NCBI RefSeq assembly: GCF_900086655.1
Contig: NZ_LT575476.1
Location: forward strand, 208,503 to 272,502
Direction: 5' to 3'
DNA length: 64,000 bases
DNA from: Paenibacillus tuaregi
GTDB taxonomy: Bacteria; Bacillota; Bacilli; Paenibacillales; Paenibacillaceae
The notes under the pieces were generated by a model, which saw only the letters and a program-made list of their open reading frames with translations, searched no databases and was not told where the DNA came from. This document shows positions 44,570-54,730 of the stretch, piece by piece (positions within the stretch are counted from its first letter, which is position 1; each line of letters opens with the position of its first letter). A program made the translations under genes and the position numbers.

Positions 44570-45952
44570 ATGCTGACTGTAATCTTGCTATCGAGCGCGC
44601 TGATTAGCTTCCTCACCTTCTCCGCGACGTATAAACCGCAGGCCAAGTACAAGAACGGCATGCTGTTCGCTGTTACGCTGCCGCCTCATGCTTTGGAATG
44701 CCCCGAGATTGAAGCGGTACGGGCAAGCTTTGGCAAGCGGTATGCCAGGAACAGCATCTGGATGATTGCAGGTCTTGTACCGTTTGTGTTCATGTTCAAT
44801 CTGGTTTTTTATCAGGTCCTATATTTCTTTATTTGGTTCTCCCTGTTCTTCTTTCTTATGGGCGCTCCATTTCGCCGTGCGTTCCGGGAGACCCTGGCTC
44901 TGAAACGGAAACATGAATGGTTTGTCGGTGAGAAGAAGGTTATACTGGGCGATCTGCGCACCACCCGGTTGAAGAATCAGCGCTCCGCGCCATTGTGGCT
45001 GTACATCATCCCTTTTGCCATGGGGGCGGCCCTGCTGCTTGTGGGTCTTTGCAAGGACACTCAGCTTGTGAGTGTATTATCCGGCGGTATCGTTATAACC
45101 GGGCTTTTTCTGCTTATTTCGGTCCTTTCCCGTCGGACGAAGGCCAAGGTATATAGTGAGAACAGCGAGGTGAATCTGGCTCTGAATCAGGCCAGACGCA
45201 GAGCCTTGTCCTATCTATGGATACTTCTGGCTGTCGCCGAGAATATACATTTTCTGCTTATCTACTTGCTGCTTGCCAATACGAATGAAGCTATGGAGGG
45301 CTTCTGGATTACGCTGATTGTGCTGGCCACCCTGGTTCCTGTTGGCCTGCTTGTTTATGTTTACCGTAGAATTCAAAAGCAGGAGGAAGAGGTCCTATCT
45401 CAGGACGGTAAGGTCATCCGAACGGATGACGACGAATACTGGGCTAACGGAATCATCTATCATAACCCTTATGACAAGAGCGTATTTGTAACCAAGCGTG
45501 TAGGGATAGGAGACACCGTGAATACAGCAACTGTAGCCGGCAAGCTCATCGTATGGGGATCTGCTGGTTTACTGGCGGTCGTAGTCCTTGGTGTGTCTCT
45601 CATGATGATCCTCTCCGAGTTGAATCCGCCGGTGTTAAGCATTAAGCCGGACCGGGAGGTTGAAATCAGTTATCCTCTGTATTCCTTCGACTTCAATCTC
45701 TCGGAGGTTGAGCAACTGGATTTGGTTGAACATATGCCAACCGGGTCGAGAACTAATGGGGAAGCTACCGAACAGCATGCAAGGGGATATTTCCATCTGA
45801 AGGGAATAGGCAAGGCAAGGCTGTATGTTTACCGGGAGAACCCTCCATATATTCGGATTAAACTTAAGGATACGTATGTATTCTACAATGAGAAAGACCC
45901 GCTCAGAACGAAGGAACTGTTCGGACAGCTGCAAGAGAAGCTGGGAAGATGA
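44570..45952 (+). CDS. Multi-pass membrane protein with DUF5808 domain
   Basis: 460 aa with about eight membrane segments. The N-terminal region resembles DUF1648-type permease-like proteins of Firmicutes (FAVTLPPHALECPEIEAVRA, YARNSIWMIAGLVPFVFMF). Residues 285-325 show DDDEYWANGIIYHNPYDKSV and FVTKRVGIGDTVN, the DUF5808 signature. The C-terminal 100 residues form a beta-rich PH-like domain. Co-transcribed with the GntR gene. Exact function unknown; possibly envelope stress or transport control. Confidence 0.8.
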   Translation: MLTVILLSSALISFLTFSATYKPQAKYKNGMLFAVTLPPHALECPEIEAVRASFGKRYARNSIWMIAGLVPFVFMFNLVFYQVLYFFIWFSLFFFLMGAPFRRAFRETLALKRKHEWFVGEKKVILGDLRTTRLKNQRSAPLWLYIIPFAMGAALLLVGLCKDTQLVSVLSGGIVITGLFLLISVLSRRTKAKVYSENSEVNLALNQARRRALSYLWILLAVAENIHFLLIYLLLANTNEAMEGFWITLIVLATLVPVGLLVYVYRRIQKQEEEVLSQDGKVIRTDDDEYWANGIIYHNPYDKSVFVTKRVGIGDTVNTATVAGKLIVWGSAGLLAVVVLGVSLMMILSELNPPVLSIKPDREVEISYPLYSFDFNLSEVEQLDLVEHMPTGSRTNGEATEQHARGYFHLKGIGKARLYVYRENPPYIRIKLKDTYVFYNEKDPLRTKELFGQLQEKLGR

Positions 45953-46163
45953 GCTGGGCATAAATGGACTACAGAGTAATTAATAAATCGGTGAGCCATT
46001 TCCTTCTGTTCAGCAGGTGAGCTGAGAAGTACTAGCGAATGTTACACCGTAGGCAATTAGGGTTAAGTGCTGACGGGAGAAGCGGGTTCCTATATTAGGT
46101 CACAGAGATAGTGATCTGTTCGTTATCCATGAATACCCTAGAGTGAAAGGGGACTGAAAGCCA

Positions 46164-46589
46164 ATGGCAGCTGTTCTGAGTTGGATTACCGGTCTGATTC
46201 TGTTTCTATTAAGCGCGATACATGTTTATTGGGTGCTTGGAGGCGCCCATGGAATGACTGCTGCAGTTCCAAGTCAGGGTGGGAAGCCGCTGTTTCGTCC
46301 CTCGAAATCCGCCACATTACTGGTAGCACTGCTGCTGGCGATTGCGGCCTGGCTTGTGCTGGAGCTTGGTGCCGTGCGGCCGGTACTTTACCCGCCGGTG
46401 CTGCTTCGGATAGGAGGATGGCTCGTGGGTTTAGTGTTTATCGCCCGGGCGGTGGGGGATTTCCGGTGGGTAGGATTTTTTAAAGCTCATAAGGAAAGTG
46501 TATTTGCCCGGTGGGATACCGTGCTGTTCTCTCCATTGTGCTTATTTCTGGGGGCGGCCACTCTGGCGCTGATCATTCTCGGAAGGTAA
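46164..46589 (+). CDS. DUF3995 family small membrane protein
   Basis: 141 aa with four membrane segments. IHVYWVLGGAHGMTAAVPSQ near the N-terminus and RAVGDFRWVGFFKAHKESVF followed by FARWDTVLFSPLCLFLG match the DUF3995 outline. The start follows GAAAGGGGACTG. Monocistronic; function unknown. Confidence 0.8.
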   Translation: MAAVLSWITGLILFLLSAIHVYWVLGGAHGMTAAVPSQGGKPLFRPSKSATLLVALLLAIAAWLVLELGAVRPVLYPPVLLRIGGWLVGLVFIARAVGDFRWVGFFKAHKESVFARWDTVLFSPLCLFLGAATLALIILGR

Positions 46590-46722
46590 GCGGCCAAGGT
46601 GCATCGCGACATGGAGCGGAGTACGGGGTGTGGCCCCGAATGGCAGGCTTAGGCCAACACTAAGGTGATATTCTCAAATAAGGTATGTATAGAGTAAGAA
46701 ACTCTTGATATGCCAGTTCATC

Positions 46723-46753
46723 AGACACCTGTCTTCATGGCGGGTGTCTTTTT
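46723..46753 (+). terminator. Rho-independent terminator
   Basis: AGACACC and GGGTGTCT arms followed by TTTTTC, downstream of the DUF3995 gene. Confidence 0.75.
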
Positions 46754-46888
46754 CTTTTGCCGCACGATTATCGCCCCTCCTTATTTGCTTCCTAAAACTA
46801 CCTGTTTGGTTGGGAAAGGGTCTGGTTATTGTCTTGTTAACGGTTCCGTGGGCTGGATATATCCGTGAAAAGGGAGAGGAGCTTGACA

Positions 46889-47821
46889 GTGAAGAGTTGT
46901 ATGAAGCGGATGCTTGCGGGATGGCTGGTTATCATGGTGGCTTGCGGTATGTTCATAGAAGTGAGTATGGGCAAGGCAGAGGGGGCAGACAAGATCAGCA
47001 ATTTCCAGGCCGCCTCAGTGAAGGGGCCGCTGGTCCCGGGAATCGGGCAGGGCAGGGAATGGGTGCCGCAGGGACTGGCACTTGTTCCGGGTAAGGATTG
47101 GATGATCACCTCCCACTACTTAGGCAAGGAGACGGTTAACCAGCCTTCAGGCATTGTTATCACGAACACGAAAACACATAAACGGGTCAAAACCCTTTAT
47201 CTGTATGAGTCGTTTCTGCGGCCGCATACCGGGAATGTGGGGGGCGTTGCGGTGAGCCGTGAGCATTTATGGATTGTGTCGGGTTATACAATCTATAAGC
47301 TTCCCTTAAGTGTTCTTATGGACCGCAGGGACTTCAGCTGGGTGTTCATGACTGGATATGAAGTGAAGCATAAGGCATCCTATGCCACTTATGAGGGTGG
47401 AGTACTCTGGGTGGGAGAGTATATGGACGGTAAGGACAACGGGAGAACAACCTGTGCTTCCGGCCCAAAAGGGCGAATCTTCGGTTATAAGCTGAATGCT
47501 TCCGATGACCTGTCCTCCAAGCCCGTGCCTGCTTACAGCCGGTCTACACCCGACCGGATTCAGGGCGTCGCTGTAAACGGCAGCCAGATTGTGTACAGCC
47601 AATCGTGCGGCAGGGATGTTCCGAGCAAGCTGCTCGTGTATTCGAAGGCTGCCCCTTCCAAGCTGATCGGCACAGCGAAGCTGCCGCCGATGGCTGAGGG
47701 CATTGCTTTCTCAGGAAGCTGGCTGTATACGAGCTTCGAGTCAGCGGCTCATAAATATGCGGGTGGTCCCTATCCGCTTAAGAATGTGTATTTGATTAAT
47801 ATGAGAAAGCTAAAAATTTAG
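46889..47821 (+). CDS. Secreted protein with propeller-like repeats
   Basis: 310 aa. GTG 46889 is chosen for its distance from GGGAGAGGAG. The signal peptide is KSCMKRMLAGWLVIMVACG onward, cleaved near residue 35. The mature part has beta-rich segments of propeller type (WVPQGLALVPGKDWMITSHY, VGGVAVSREHLWIVSGYTIY, GGVLWVGEYMD, RIQGVAVNGSQIVYSQS). Two Cys in the mature part (CASG, SCGRD) may pair. No enzyme motif is visible. Confidence 0.75.
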   Translation: MKSCMKRMLAGWLVIMVACGMFIEVSMGKAEGADKISNFQAASVKGPLVPGIGQGREWVPQGLALVPGKDWMITSHYLGKETVNQPSGIVITNTKTHKRVKTLYLYESFLRPHTGNVGGVAVSREHLWIVSGYTIYKLPLSVLMDRRDFSWVFMTGYEVKHKASYATYEGGVLWVGEYMDGKDNGRTTCASGPKGRIFGYKLNASDDLSSKPVPAYSRSTPDRIQGVAVNGSQIVYSQSCGRDVPSKLLVYSKAAPSKLIGTAKLPPMAEGIAFSGSWLYTSFESAAHKYAGGPYPLKNVYLINMRKLKI

Positions 47822-47845
47822 AGAGCTTTATAATAGAGTGTTCAG

Positions 47846-47869
47846 AAGCCCCCTCCCAGGGGGCTTTTT
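47846..47869 (+). terminator. Rho-independent terminator
   Basis: AAGCCCCCT/AGGGGGCTT hairpin with a three-base loop followed by TTTTT. Confidence 0.85.
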
Positions 47870-47981
47870 ATGAAATTAGCCAGCTTTGTAAACGTTACAG
47901 CCGAGTTAATTGCCAGTGTTCTTCACAATCAGCTGCACTTATTACAGCTAATCTGTCAGCCACGAACCTTGCTGAGTGTCA

Positions 47982-48854
47982 TTATCCCTTAATGGCACCC
48001 TCGGTTAGCCCTTTCTCAATATACCGCTGAATGAACAGATAGACGACAAGGATCGGAATAATGGTGATCGATACCGCGCTGGCCATAAGGCCAAAGTCGG
48101 TTCCATACTGTGAGCTAATTTCGCTAAGGAGAGCTACAATAGGACGCACGCTATCCTTGTTGACAAAGATCAGCGCCGAGAACAGGTCATTATATGCCCA
48201 CAGGAATACGAAAATACTTGCAGAGGCAAATACGGGCCTGGAGATTGGCAGGAATACACGCGAGAACATGTTCAGGCGATTGCACCCATCCATAAATGCA
48301 GCATCCTCCAGATCCTTCGGTATCGTTGCCATATAACCGGAAATGACCAGTATTGCAAAAGTGAGATTTGACGCGGTATGCGGCAGGATAAGCCCCCAGT
48401 ACGTGTTCACAATGCCCCATTTGATGAGAAGCTCGTATACAGGAACGACTGTGGAGAAGGAGGGGATCAGGAGCGTGGCGACCAGGATGGAGTAGAGCAC
48501 AGATCTGCCGCGGAAGCGGAATCTGGCGATCACATAGGCGGCAAGCCCTCCCATGATCAAGACAAGCAGTACCGTGCTGACCGACATGATCAAGCTATTC
48601 ACATAACTTTTCCCGATATTAATCCGGTCAAAAGCCGTTGTATAGTTCGTGAGAACCGGAGAAATTGCGATAGTAAAGGAGTTGTTCATCACATCTCTCG
48701 ATAGCTTAAATGAATTGTTTACGAGCCAAAATAATGGATAGATGGTTGTGAGCGACCATAAGAACAAACAAATATAAGTAAAGATAGTCCCCCCATTGAA
48801 GCGTGTGCTGCGGGTCGCCCGTCTTCTAGGTATAACCGATTGGATTTGCTGCAT
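47982..48854 (-). CDS. Sugar ABC transporter permease (MalG type)
   Basis: 290 aa with six membrane segments. The EAA loop, which contacts the ATPase, is DLEDAAFMDGCNRLNMFSRV followed by FLPISRP. The last residues EKGLTEGAIKG are typical of carbohydrate permeases of the CUT1 family. It is the third gene of the substrate-binding protein/permease/permease operon and lies 21 bases after the MalF-type gene. No ATPase gene is present; CUT1 systems often share a common MsmX-like ATPase. Confidence 0.93.
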   Translation of the reverse strand: MQQIQSVIPRRRATRSTRFNGGTIFTYICLFLWSLTTIYPLFWLVNNSFKLSRDVMNNSFTIAISPVLTNYTTAFDRINIGKSYVNSLIMSVSTVLLVLIMGGLAAYVIARFRFRGRSVLYSILVATLLIPSFSTVVPVYELLIKWGIVNTYWGLILPHTASNLTFAILVISGYMATIPKDLEDAAFMDGCNRLNMFSRVFLPISRPVFASASIFVFLWAYNDLFSALIFVNKDSVRPIVALLSEISSQYGTDFGLMASAVSITIIPILVVYLFIQRYIEKGLTEGAIKG

Positions 48855-48875
48855 CCCTTACACCCCTATAACAGC

Positions 48876-49733
48876 TTAATAAGTGATTTCTTCCTTCTTC
48901 AGCAGGCGGTTAGTCACAATGGACAAGATGACACCGAATGCAACGATATACACGGCAATCGTCGAGCCATAGCCGAAGTTCAAATCAATCAATGCCTTCT
49001 TGTACATGTAAGTTCCAAGCACCTCGGTTTGATTCTGGCCTCTTGTTAGAATCCAGACAAAGTCGAACACCTTTAGCGTGCCGGTTATGGCCAGGGTTAA
49101 GACGACTTTAATATCGCTGAGAATCAGCGGAATCGTAAGATACAGAGTCTTCTTAATCCCGGTTATCCCCTCCAGCTTGGCCGCTTCATAGAAATCAGAA
49201 GGGATTTTCGACATGGCGGTCAGGAACAAAATAAAGTAGAACCCCACATAATGCCAGACGGTCGGGATTGCGACCGATTTAAGGGCGCTGTTCTCGCTGA
49301 GCCATAACACCTTGTCGAATCCAAGACTTTCGAGAGCTCCGTTCAGCAGGCCAAATTGAAAGTTATAAATTAACACAAACAGGAGCGAAATCGCCGCGCC
49401 CGAGATCACGATCGGGAAGAAGAATACGGTACGGAAAAAGGTTTTACCCCATCTGATGCTGTCGACCATAACAGCCAGAACCAGGGCCAGGCCAACCTGA
49501 AAAATAATCACGTACAGCATAATTTCAAGGGTGTGCAGGGTTGCGGCTCCAAGCAAGCCATCGCTGAACAGCCGCTCGTAGTTATCTAACCCCACATATT
49601 TCTTGTCAAAGAAGCCTGTCGTACGGAAGAAGCTGAGGTAAAAGCTTTTAAAGAAAGGGTAGTACACGAACGTGGTCATCATGATCGCCGCCGGCAGCAA
49701 AAATAAAAAGATATACTTCTTATCACCCTTCAT
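48876..49733 (-). CDS. Sugar ABC transporter permease (MalF type)
   Basis: 285 aa with six membrane segments. The EAA loop is DFYEAAKLEGITGIKKTLYL followed by TIPLI. It pairs with the MalG-type permease to form the membrane channel. The start follows AAAGGTGATTGA. Substrate is not readable; CUT1 permeases move di- and oligosaccharides. Confidence 0.93.
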   Translation of the reverse strand: MKGDKKYIFLFLLPAAIMMTTFVYYPFFKSFYLSFFRTTGFFDKKYVGLDNYERLFSDGLLGAATLHTLEIMLYVIIFQVGLALVLAVMVDSIRWGKTFFRTVFFFPIVISGAAISLLFVLIYNFQFGLLNGALESLGFDKVLWLSENSALKSVAIPTVWHYVGFYFILFLTAMSKIPSDFYEAAKLEGITGIKKTLYLTIPLILSDIKVVLTLAITGTLKVFDFVWILTRGQNQTEVLGTYMYKKALIDLNFGYGSTIAVYIVAFGVILSIVTNRLLKKEEITY

Positions 49734-49818
49734 TCAATCACCTTTGATCTTTATTTTACTTGCGGATTGAAGATGATCACGCCGCCCGTAAGGACCTTAT
49801 GAGCGGCGTGAAGCAGGC

Positions 49819-51144
49819 TTATTTCTTATTGTTCTCTTCGACCTTCTTCGCTTCTTCCAATGCCTGCTCTGGTGTCTTTGAGCCCTTTAATACCGGCTGA
49901 ATGTTCTCACGGATGGTGGTGAAGGTCTCCTGGCTGACCTGTGTATCAATCGGTGCGTTAATCGTTGGGGCATCCGCTGCCATTTTGAATCCATCCAGTG
50001 CCACCTGAGGAAGGCCGGTCACCTCGACATTGGCTGCCGGTGTACCGCCGTTGGATTCAGCAATGATCTTGATGCTCTCCGGGGAAGTGAGATGCTTGAG
50101 CAGCGCAACGGCCGCGTCCTTCTTCTTCGTATCCTCATAGGTTTTTTTCGCCATATAGAACCCTGTACTGAAACCGCCAATAATGTCTTTGCCGCTTCCG
50201 ACACCACCGGAAATGGCCGGGAATGGGAGAACGGTTGTTGTATTGCGGACTTGTTCAGACATGCTGTTAATCGCCCAAGAGCCTTCGATGATCATAGCGC
50301 TAAGGCCTTCGGAATAGTAGTTCATAGCCATATTCAGGTCAATCGTTGCCGCATCCTTTGGAAACGCTCCCAAGTCATAAAGCTCTTTTAGACCGGCCAG
50401 TCCTTTCCCCCAATTTGGATCTATGCCGTTAAGAAGTCCCTTGTGGTGCCCTTCTGGTCCTGCAGCGCTGAGAATGGAGTTCTCAATAAGATAATGGGAC
50501 TGGTCAAACGGCGCGGATATAGGGGTAATTCCCTTGGAGGCCAGCGTTTTAACGGCGGTTTTGAGCCTAGCCCAATCGGTTGGAAGCTCGAGCTGGTGCT
50601 TTTCGAAAATGGCTTTGTTCACGAACAGCCCTTCATAGAACCCGGTTAATGGAATGGCATAAATATTGCCGTCTTTTTGCTGGACCAGCTTCAGCGCATC
50701 CGGCTTAAAGCCGTTCTTCCATTCAGCATCGGCATCCAGCAGCTCGTTCATCGGGATGACCTTACCGGCTTTCACGAACCCTTCAGCATCCGCCCCTACA
50801 AAATAAAACAACAGATCAGGCTCATTGCCGCTGTTCATATCCGTGTTCACTTTGGTGCGGAATCCATTATCGTTCGCAGACATGACATCGTTATCGATCG
50901 TCACGTTAGGATGTTTGGCTGTAAAATGATCAAGGACTTTCTGGAAAGCCGCTCGTCCCGCATCCGTTCCCCCAAAGGTGGAGAACACACGGAGTGTAAC
51001 CGGCTCATCCTTCGGCGGTTCCGCTTTCGTTTCTCCAGGCTTATCCGCGGCTGCTGGGGTGTCCTTCGTTCCGCTGCAAGCGCTCAGAATCAAAACCATC
51101 ACTAGAGCTAACATCATGAGTGACTTTGAACCTTTTAACAACAC
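49819..51144 (-). CDS. Extracellular solute-binding lipoprotein (CUT1 sugar importer)
   Basis: 441 aa from GTG 51144, after AGAGGG. The lipoprotein signal ends LILSACSG, with a Lys/Pro/Glu-rich linker (TKAEPPKDEPVT). The mature protein is a type I MalE-like fold (TLRVFSTFGGTDAGRAAFQK, NDVMSANDNGFRTKVNTDMN, AMIIEGSWAI). It captures sugar outside and delivers it to the two permeases encoded downstream. The operon is divergent from a chemoreceptor gene, so binding protein and receptor may work together. Confidence 0.92.
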   Translation of the reverse strand: MLLKGSKSLMMLALVMVLILSACSGTKDTPAAADKPGETKAEPPKDEPVTLRVFSTFGGTDAGRAAFQKVLDHFTAKHPNVTIDNDVMSANDNGFRTKVNTDMNSGNEPDLLFYFVGADAEGFVKAGKVIPMNELLDADAEWKNGFKPDALKLVQQKDGNIYAIPLTGFYEGLFVNKAIFEKHQLELPTDWARLKTAVKTLASKGITPISAPFDQSHYLIENSILSAAGPEGHHKGLLNGIDPNWGKGLAGLKELYDLGAFPKDAATIDLNMAMNYYSEGLSAMIIEGSWAINSMSEQVRNTTTVLPFPAISGGVGSGKDIIGGFSTGFYMAKKTYEDTKKKDAAVALLKHLTSPESIKIIAESNGGTPAANVEVTGLPQVALDGFKMAADAPTINAPIDTQVSQETFTTIRENIQPVLKGSKTPEQALEEAKKVEENNKK

Positions 51145-51380
51145 ACATCATCCCTCTCATATCTTTGTTCTCGGGTTACGAATCTTATATCTCAACTTAT
51201 GTCATTCATACTTCCTCCATGAGTCATATTCGGGGGTAAATATCTCTAGTTAGACCATATCCCCTTCAACAACTCTCTCCTTTTTTCCAAATTATGAAAC
51301 TTTCAGTAAAACCGCTGAAAGCTCTTCATTTCATTCCCTTTAATTTCGATAAATATTAAGTACTTCAAAAGGGGGGATGG

Positions 51381-53174
51381 ATGTTGAAAACTACAAGAGA
51401 ACTTAAAGTCGATCTCAGGCTGAAGCTGTATGCCATTATGCTGATTCCTCTGCTGGTCATTGGGGGGCTGGTCGTATGGACAACCAAGACATCAAGTGAG
51501 AACGCCTCTTTGTCCACGATGCAGCATAATAATCAGCAGTTGGTCGTGAATACGGCAGGCCATCTTGGCAAGCAATCCGATGTCATCGAGAGACTGTACG
51601 CAAGTCCTTCAGAACAAAGCAGCGACTATAAGCGCCTGCGAAATGAGATTAACACGGTGCGTCTGCAATCCGGCGCCTTGTATGTGTACATGTTCAACCG
51701 GACCTCCAAAGGCTGGATGTATACGGTGGACGGAGCAGGCTGGGATGATAAAGAATACAGCGCTTATGGCGATGATATGGTGTTTTCGGATAAAAAGGTG
51801 GAGGACGGACTTCTTAAGGGTGAAGTCGTTACCACAGGGTTGGTGAATGATCCAACATGGGGAGAGTTACTGTCATCTTTCTCTCCAATCAAGGACTCGA
51901 GCGGAACGATTGTCGGTTATCTCGGCATTGATATTTCTGCTAAAGCGGTAAGTAAAGTGACCTCGGATACGCTGGCCAGCTCTTACCGGACGGTTATCCC
52001 TGTCTTTGGAGTCGTGTTGGCGGTATCCGTAGTGGTCATGCTAGCCCTGCTGTACGGAATTCTCAGACAGGTCCGTGATATTAAGCTGAGCCTGGACCAG
52101 GTGGCTAATGGCAATCTGAACGTGGTGTCCAGACGATACACAAGGGATCAACTCGGGGATGTCAGTGTACTGATTAACCGGATGGTGTCCCAGCTGACCA
52201 GAATTGTTCTTGGCATTCAGCAAGGGGCGGGAACTCTGCAGGAATCCTCGTCCAATATCGCTCAGACCGCTCTTGGCAATCAGCGCCAGACGGAGGAGCT
52301 GTCACGGGCTATCGAAGAGATTGCCATTGGGTCGATGAATCAGGCAGAAGAAACAGAACTATCTGTGAAGCGCTCGGAAAGCCTAGGACAAATCATGGAT
52401 GAGGTTGGAACATACGTCCATCAATTTGCCCATACTTCAGAAAGGCTATCTGAAGTACAGACTCAGGTGACAAGGGAGCACGAGCTTTTGCTTGAAAAAG
52501 GCCGGGAGAATGCCGGCCGTGTCGGCGAGCTGCGTCTGATGTCCAAGTCGCTGACAGATCAGTCCCAGCTGGCTTCGTCTATTAGCGGGCAGATCCATAA
52601 TATTTTAAAGCAGACCCAGATCCTGTCCTTAAATGCCTCGATTGAAGCAGCCAGGGCGGGAGAAGCCGGAAAGGGCTTTGCCGTGGTGGCCGGGGAAATG
52701 GGTCAGCTGGCCCGTCAATCTGAAGAATCCATCCAGGAGATCGATACCATTCTGGAGTCCTTCGTGAATGAGACGAACCGGATGAGTGAACACTTTGATG
52801 AGAATCTGGCCTCTGTTCAGGAGCAGGAGCAGCAAATTGCAGGATGTCTGGAAGTGTTCGGCCAGGTCAGCCGTATCTCGGCGGAGGTTCAAGAGCTGGC
52901 TCAGCGTTTGGCGAACCGGACAGCCGACATGCATGCGATTCGCCAGGAGGTTGAACAGCACCTCAGCTTCATTGCTTCGGCTACGGAGGAGACATCCGCG
53001 ATGACGGAAGAGGTAGCAGCCAGCGCCGAAGAGCAGAAGAAGGCGGCAGAGGAGTTGTCCGCCGTTTCAAGCCGGCTGGCTGGTCTATCAGACAGCCTGA
53101 AGTCGTACGCGGACCAGTTCAAGGTCAAGGAGACCAAGGTAGAGCAAACAGCCGAAGAAGAAGGACAAGCATAA
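51381..53174 (+). CDS. Methyl-accepting chemotaxis protein
   Basis: 597 aa. Membrane helices at about 17-35 and 200-222 bracket a single-Cache-like outer domain ([30 protein letters not shown]). A HAMP domain follows ([20 protein letters not shown]), then the signalling region with the tip [20 protein letters not shown]. The C-terminal part is coiled coil with Gln/Glu methylation-type sites. It is divergent from the CUT1 sugar operon, with 236 bases between them, and may sense sugar or its binding protein. No clear SigD promoter was found in this gap. Confidence 0.92.
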   Translation: MLKTTRELKVDLRLKLYAIMLIPLLVIGGLVVWTTKTSSENASLSTMQHNNQQLVVNTAGHLGKQSDVIERLYASPSEQSSDYKRLRNEINTVRLQSGALYVYMFNRTSKGWMYTVDGAGWDDKEYSAYGDDMVFSDKKVEDGLLKGEVVTTGLVNDPTWGELLSSFSPIKDSSGTIVGYLGIDISAKAVSKVTSDTLASSYRTVIPVFGVVLAVSVVVMLALLYGILRQVRDIKLSLDQVANGNLNVVSRRYTRDQLGDVSVLINRMVSQLTRIVLGIQQGAGTLQESSSNIAQTALGNQRQTEELSRAIEEIAIGSMNQAEETELSVKRSESLGQIMDEVGTYVHQFAHTSERLSEVQTQVTREHELLLEKGRENAGRVGELRLMSKSLTDQSQLASSISGQIHNILKQTQILSLNASIEAARAGEAGKGFAVVAGEMGQLARQSEESIQEIDTILESFVNETNRMSEHFDENLASVQEQEQQIAGCLEVFGQVSRISAEVQELAQRLANRTADMHAIRQEVEQHLSFIASATEETSAMTEEVAASAEEQKKAAEELSAVSSRLAGLSDSLKSYADQFKVKETKVEQTAEEEGQA

Positions 53175-53177
53175 AGG

Positions 53178-53215
53178 AAGAGCCGCATTCAGCTATGGAA
53201 TGCGGCTCTTTTTGA
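53178..53215 (+). terminator. Rho-independent terminator
   Basis: AAGAGCCGCATTC and GAATGCGGCTCTT arms (13 bases) followed by TTTT, directly after the chemoreceptor gene. Confidence 0.9.
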
Positions 53216-53289
53216 ACAGCGGGTTGTGAAGCATATCATATAGAGCTCCTCCTGGCTGCAGATCTAATTGTGACGGATTCGGAAGAGGG

Positions 53290-54543
53290 TTACTTGGCAG
53301 AGTCTATATACCGGTCTCTGGACGCACCCAGACCCACGATCAAGAGCAGTACCGATGCGCCCACCAGGATGAGAAGCGGAATCGTCCAGCTCTGGGTTGC
53401 ATCGTGTAAATAACCGAAGAGGGTTGGACCCGCAGCGGCGAGCAGGTAGCCGAAGGATTGGGCCATACCGGATAGTTCCGCGGCTTGATGCGCACTCCGG
53501 GTACGCAGACCAAAGAACATCATGGCTAGACTGAATGCAAATCCTCCGCCGATACCCAGTAAGATGATCCACAAGACAATAAGATTTGAACTTCCATAGA
53601 CTAATCCTAGGGTACCCATCAGGAGTAGGATCGACATTATGATCACCAGTGGACGCTGACTGGACATACGGCCCGCGAGGACGGGAACAACGAAGGTGAA
53701 CGGAAGCAGTGACAACTGCATGATAGAGAGCAGCCATCCCGATTGATCAGAGCCTACTCCCTGCAGCTTCAAAATCTCGGGAAGCCATGCAATCAGCACA
53801 TAGAACACTGTGGACTGCAGGCCCATAAACAAGGTTACCTGCCAGGCAAGCGGGGAGCGCCACAGGCTTACATCCTGGTTATCCGCTTGAAGGGGAGCGG
53901 CTCCTGATGGGATGCCCCGGCGCTTCAATTGAGGCAACCAGACCATTATAGATGCCAAGCTTAGAACACCCCAAATGCCTAATGAGGTTGGCCATCCTAG
54001 ACCTAATCCCACGGCGACCGGCACACTGATGCCTGAAGCAATGGCTCCAAACAGGTTCATGGAAATGGAATACACACCCGTCAATAAGCCAATTTTTGTG
54101 GGGAATTCCCGTTTGATAAAAGCGGGCAGCAGGACATTGCAGACAGAAATAGCCAAGCCGAGCACAGCCGTACCGGCATATAAAGCGGGGGCACCCGGCA
54201 GCCAGCGGATCATAATGCCCAGAGTAAGGAAGGTGACGGAAATTAAAATCATCCGTTCCATTCCCCATCTTCGTCCCAATCCCGGCACAAAAGGCGAGAA
54301 AAGCGCAAAAGCGAGCAGGGGCAGCGTGGTAATTAGACCTGCTAATGTATTGGAGATATGCAGGCTGTCCCTTATAAGGCCTGCTAACGGGCCGACCGAG
54401 GTTAAAGGAGCCCTTAAATTAGTTGCTACAAAAATGATCCCTACAATCATGATCCAACCAACTGATTTACGAAGGCCTTGAGTTAACGGTGCTTCCGGAT
54501 TGTTAATTATTTGATCGGTTGATTCCAAGGCTGTTCCCTCCAT
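53290..54543 (-). CDS. MFS transporter, CynX/NimT type
   Basis: 417 aa with twelve membrane segments. The first loop has FVATNLRAPLTSVGPLAGLI, a signature of the cyanate/2-nitroimidazole transporter group, and the second has FSPFVPGLGRRWGMERMILI. RTRSAHQAAELSGMAQSFGY is the matching loop of the second half. Such proteins usually export small compounds. An XRE-cupin regulator gene lies 187 bases upstream on the same strand and may control it. Confidence 0.88.
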   Translation of the reverse strand: MEGTALESTDQIINNPEAPLTQGLRKSVGWIMIVGIIFVATNLRAPLTSVGPLAGLIRDSLHISNTLAGLITTLPLLAFALFSPFVPGLGRRWGMERMILISVTFLTLGIMIRWLPGAPALYAGTAVLGLAISVCNVLLPAFIKREFPTKIGLLTGVYSISMNLFGAIASGISVPVAVGLGLGWPTSLGIWGVLSLASIMVWLPQLKRRGIPSGAAPLQADNQDVSLWRSPLAWQVTLFMGLQSTVFYVLIAWLPEILKLQGVGSDQSGWLLSIMQLSLLPFTFVVPVLAGRMSSQRPLVIIMSILLLMGTLGLVYGSSNLIVLWIILLGIGGGFAFSLAMMFFGLRTRSAHQAAELSGMAQSFGYLLAAAGPTLFGYLHDATQSWTIPLLILVGASVLLLIVGLGASRDRYIDSAK

Positions 54544-54730
54544 CCTGCCCGCACTTTAATAGGATTAGTGCATAATATTATGATGTATATTATGATATAC
54601 ATAAATTAACATAAAGAAAAATATACTATATAAATCGGGGCTTGTCTATGGATTTATCTGTAAATGTAAATAACCCCTATCCATATGGTGGATAGAGGAG
54701 GTATGTAAATCATGAGATTAGGACGGGGTG

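Noticed and set aside
47887..47900. TGTAAACGTTACA, similar to a catabolite repression (cre) site
   Set aside because: It lies in the 3' region between convergent genes, not at a promoter, and matches the consensus imperfectly.
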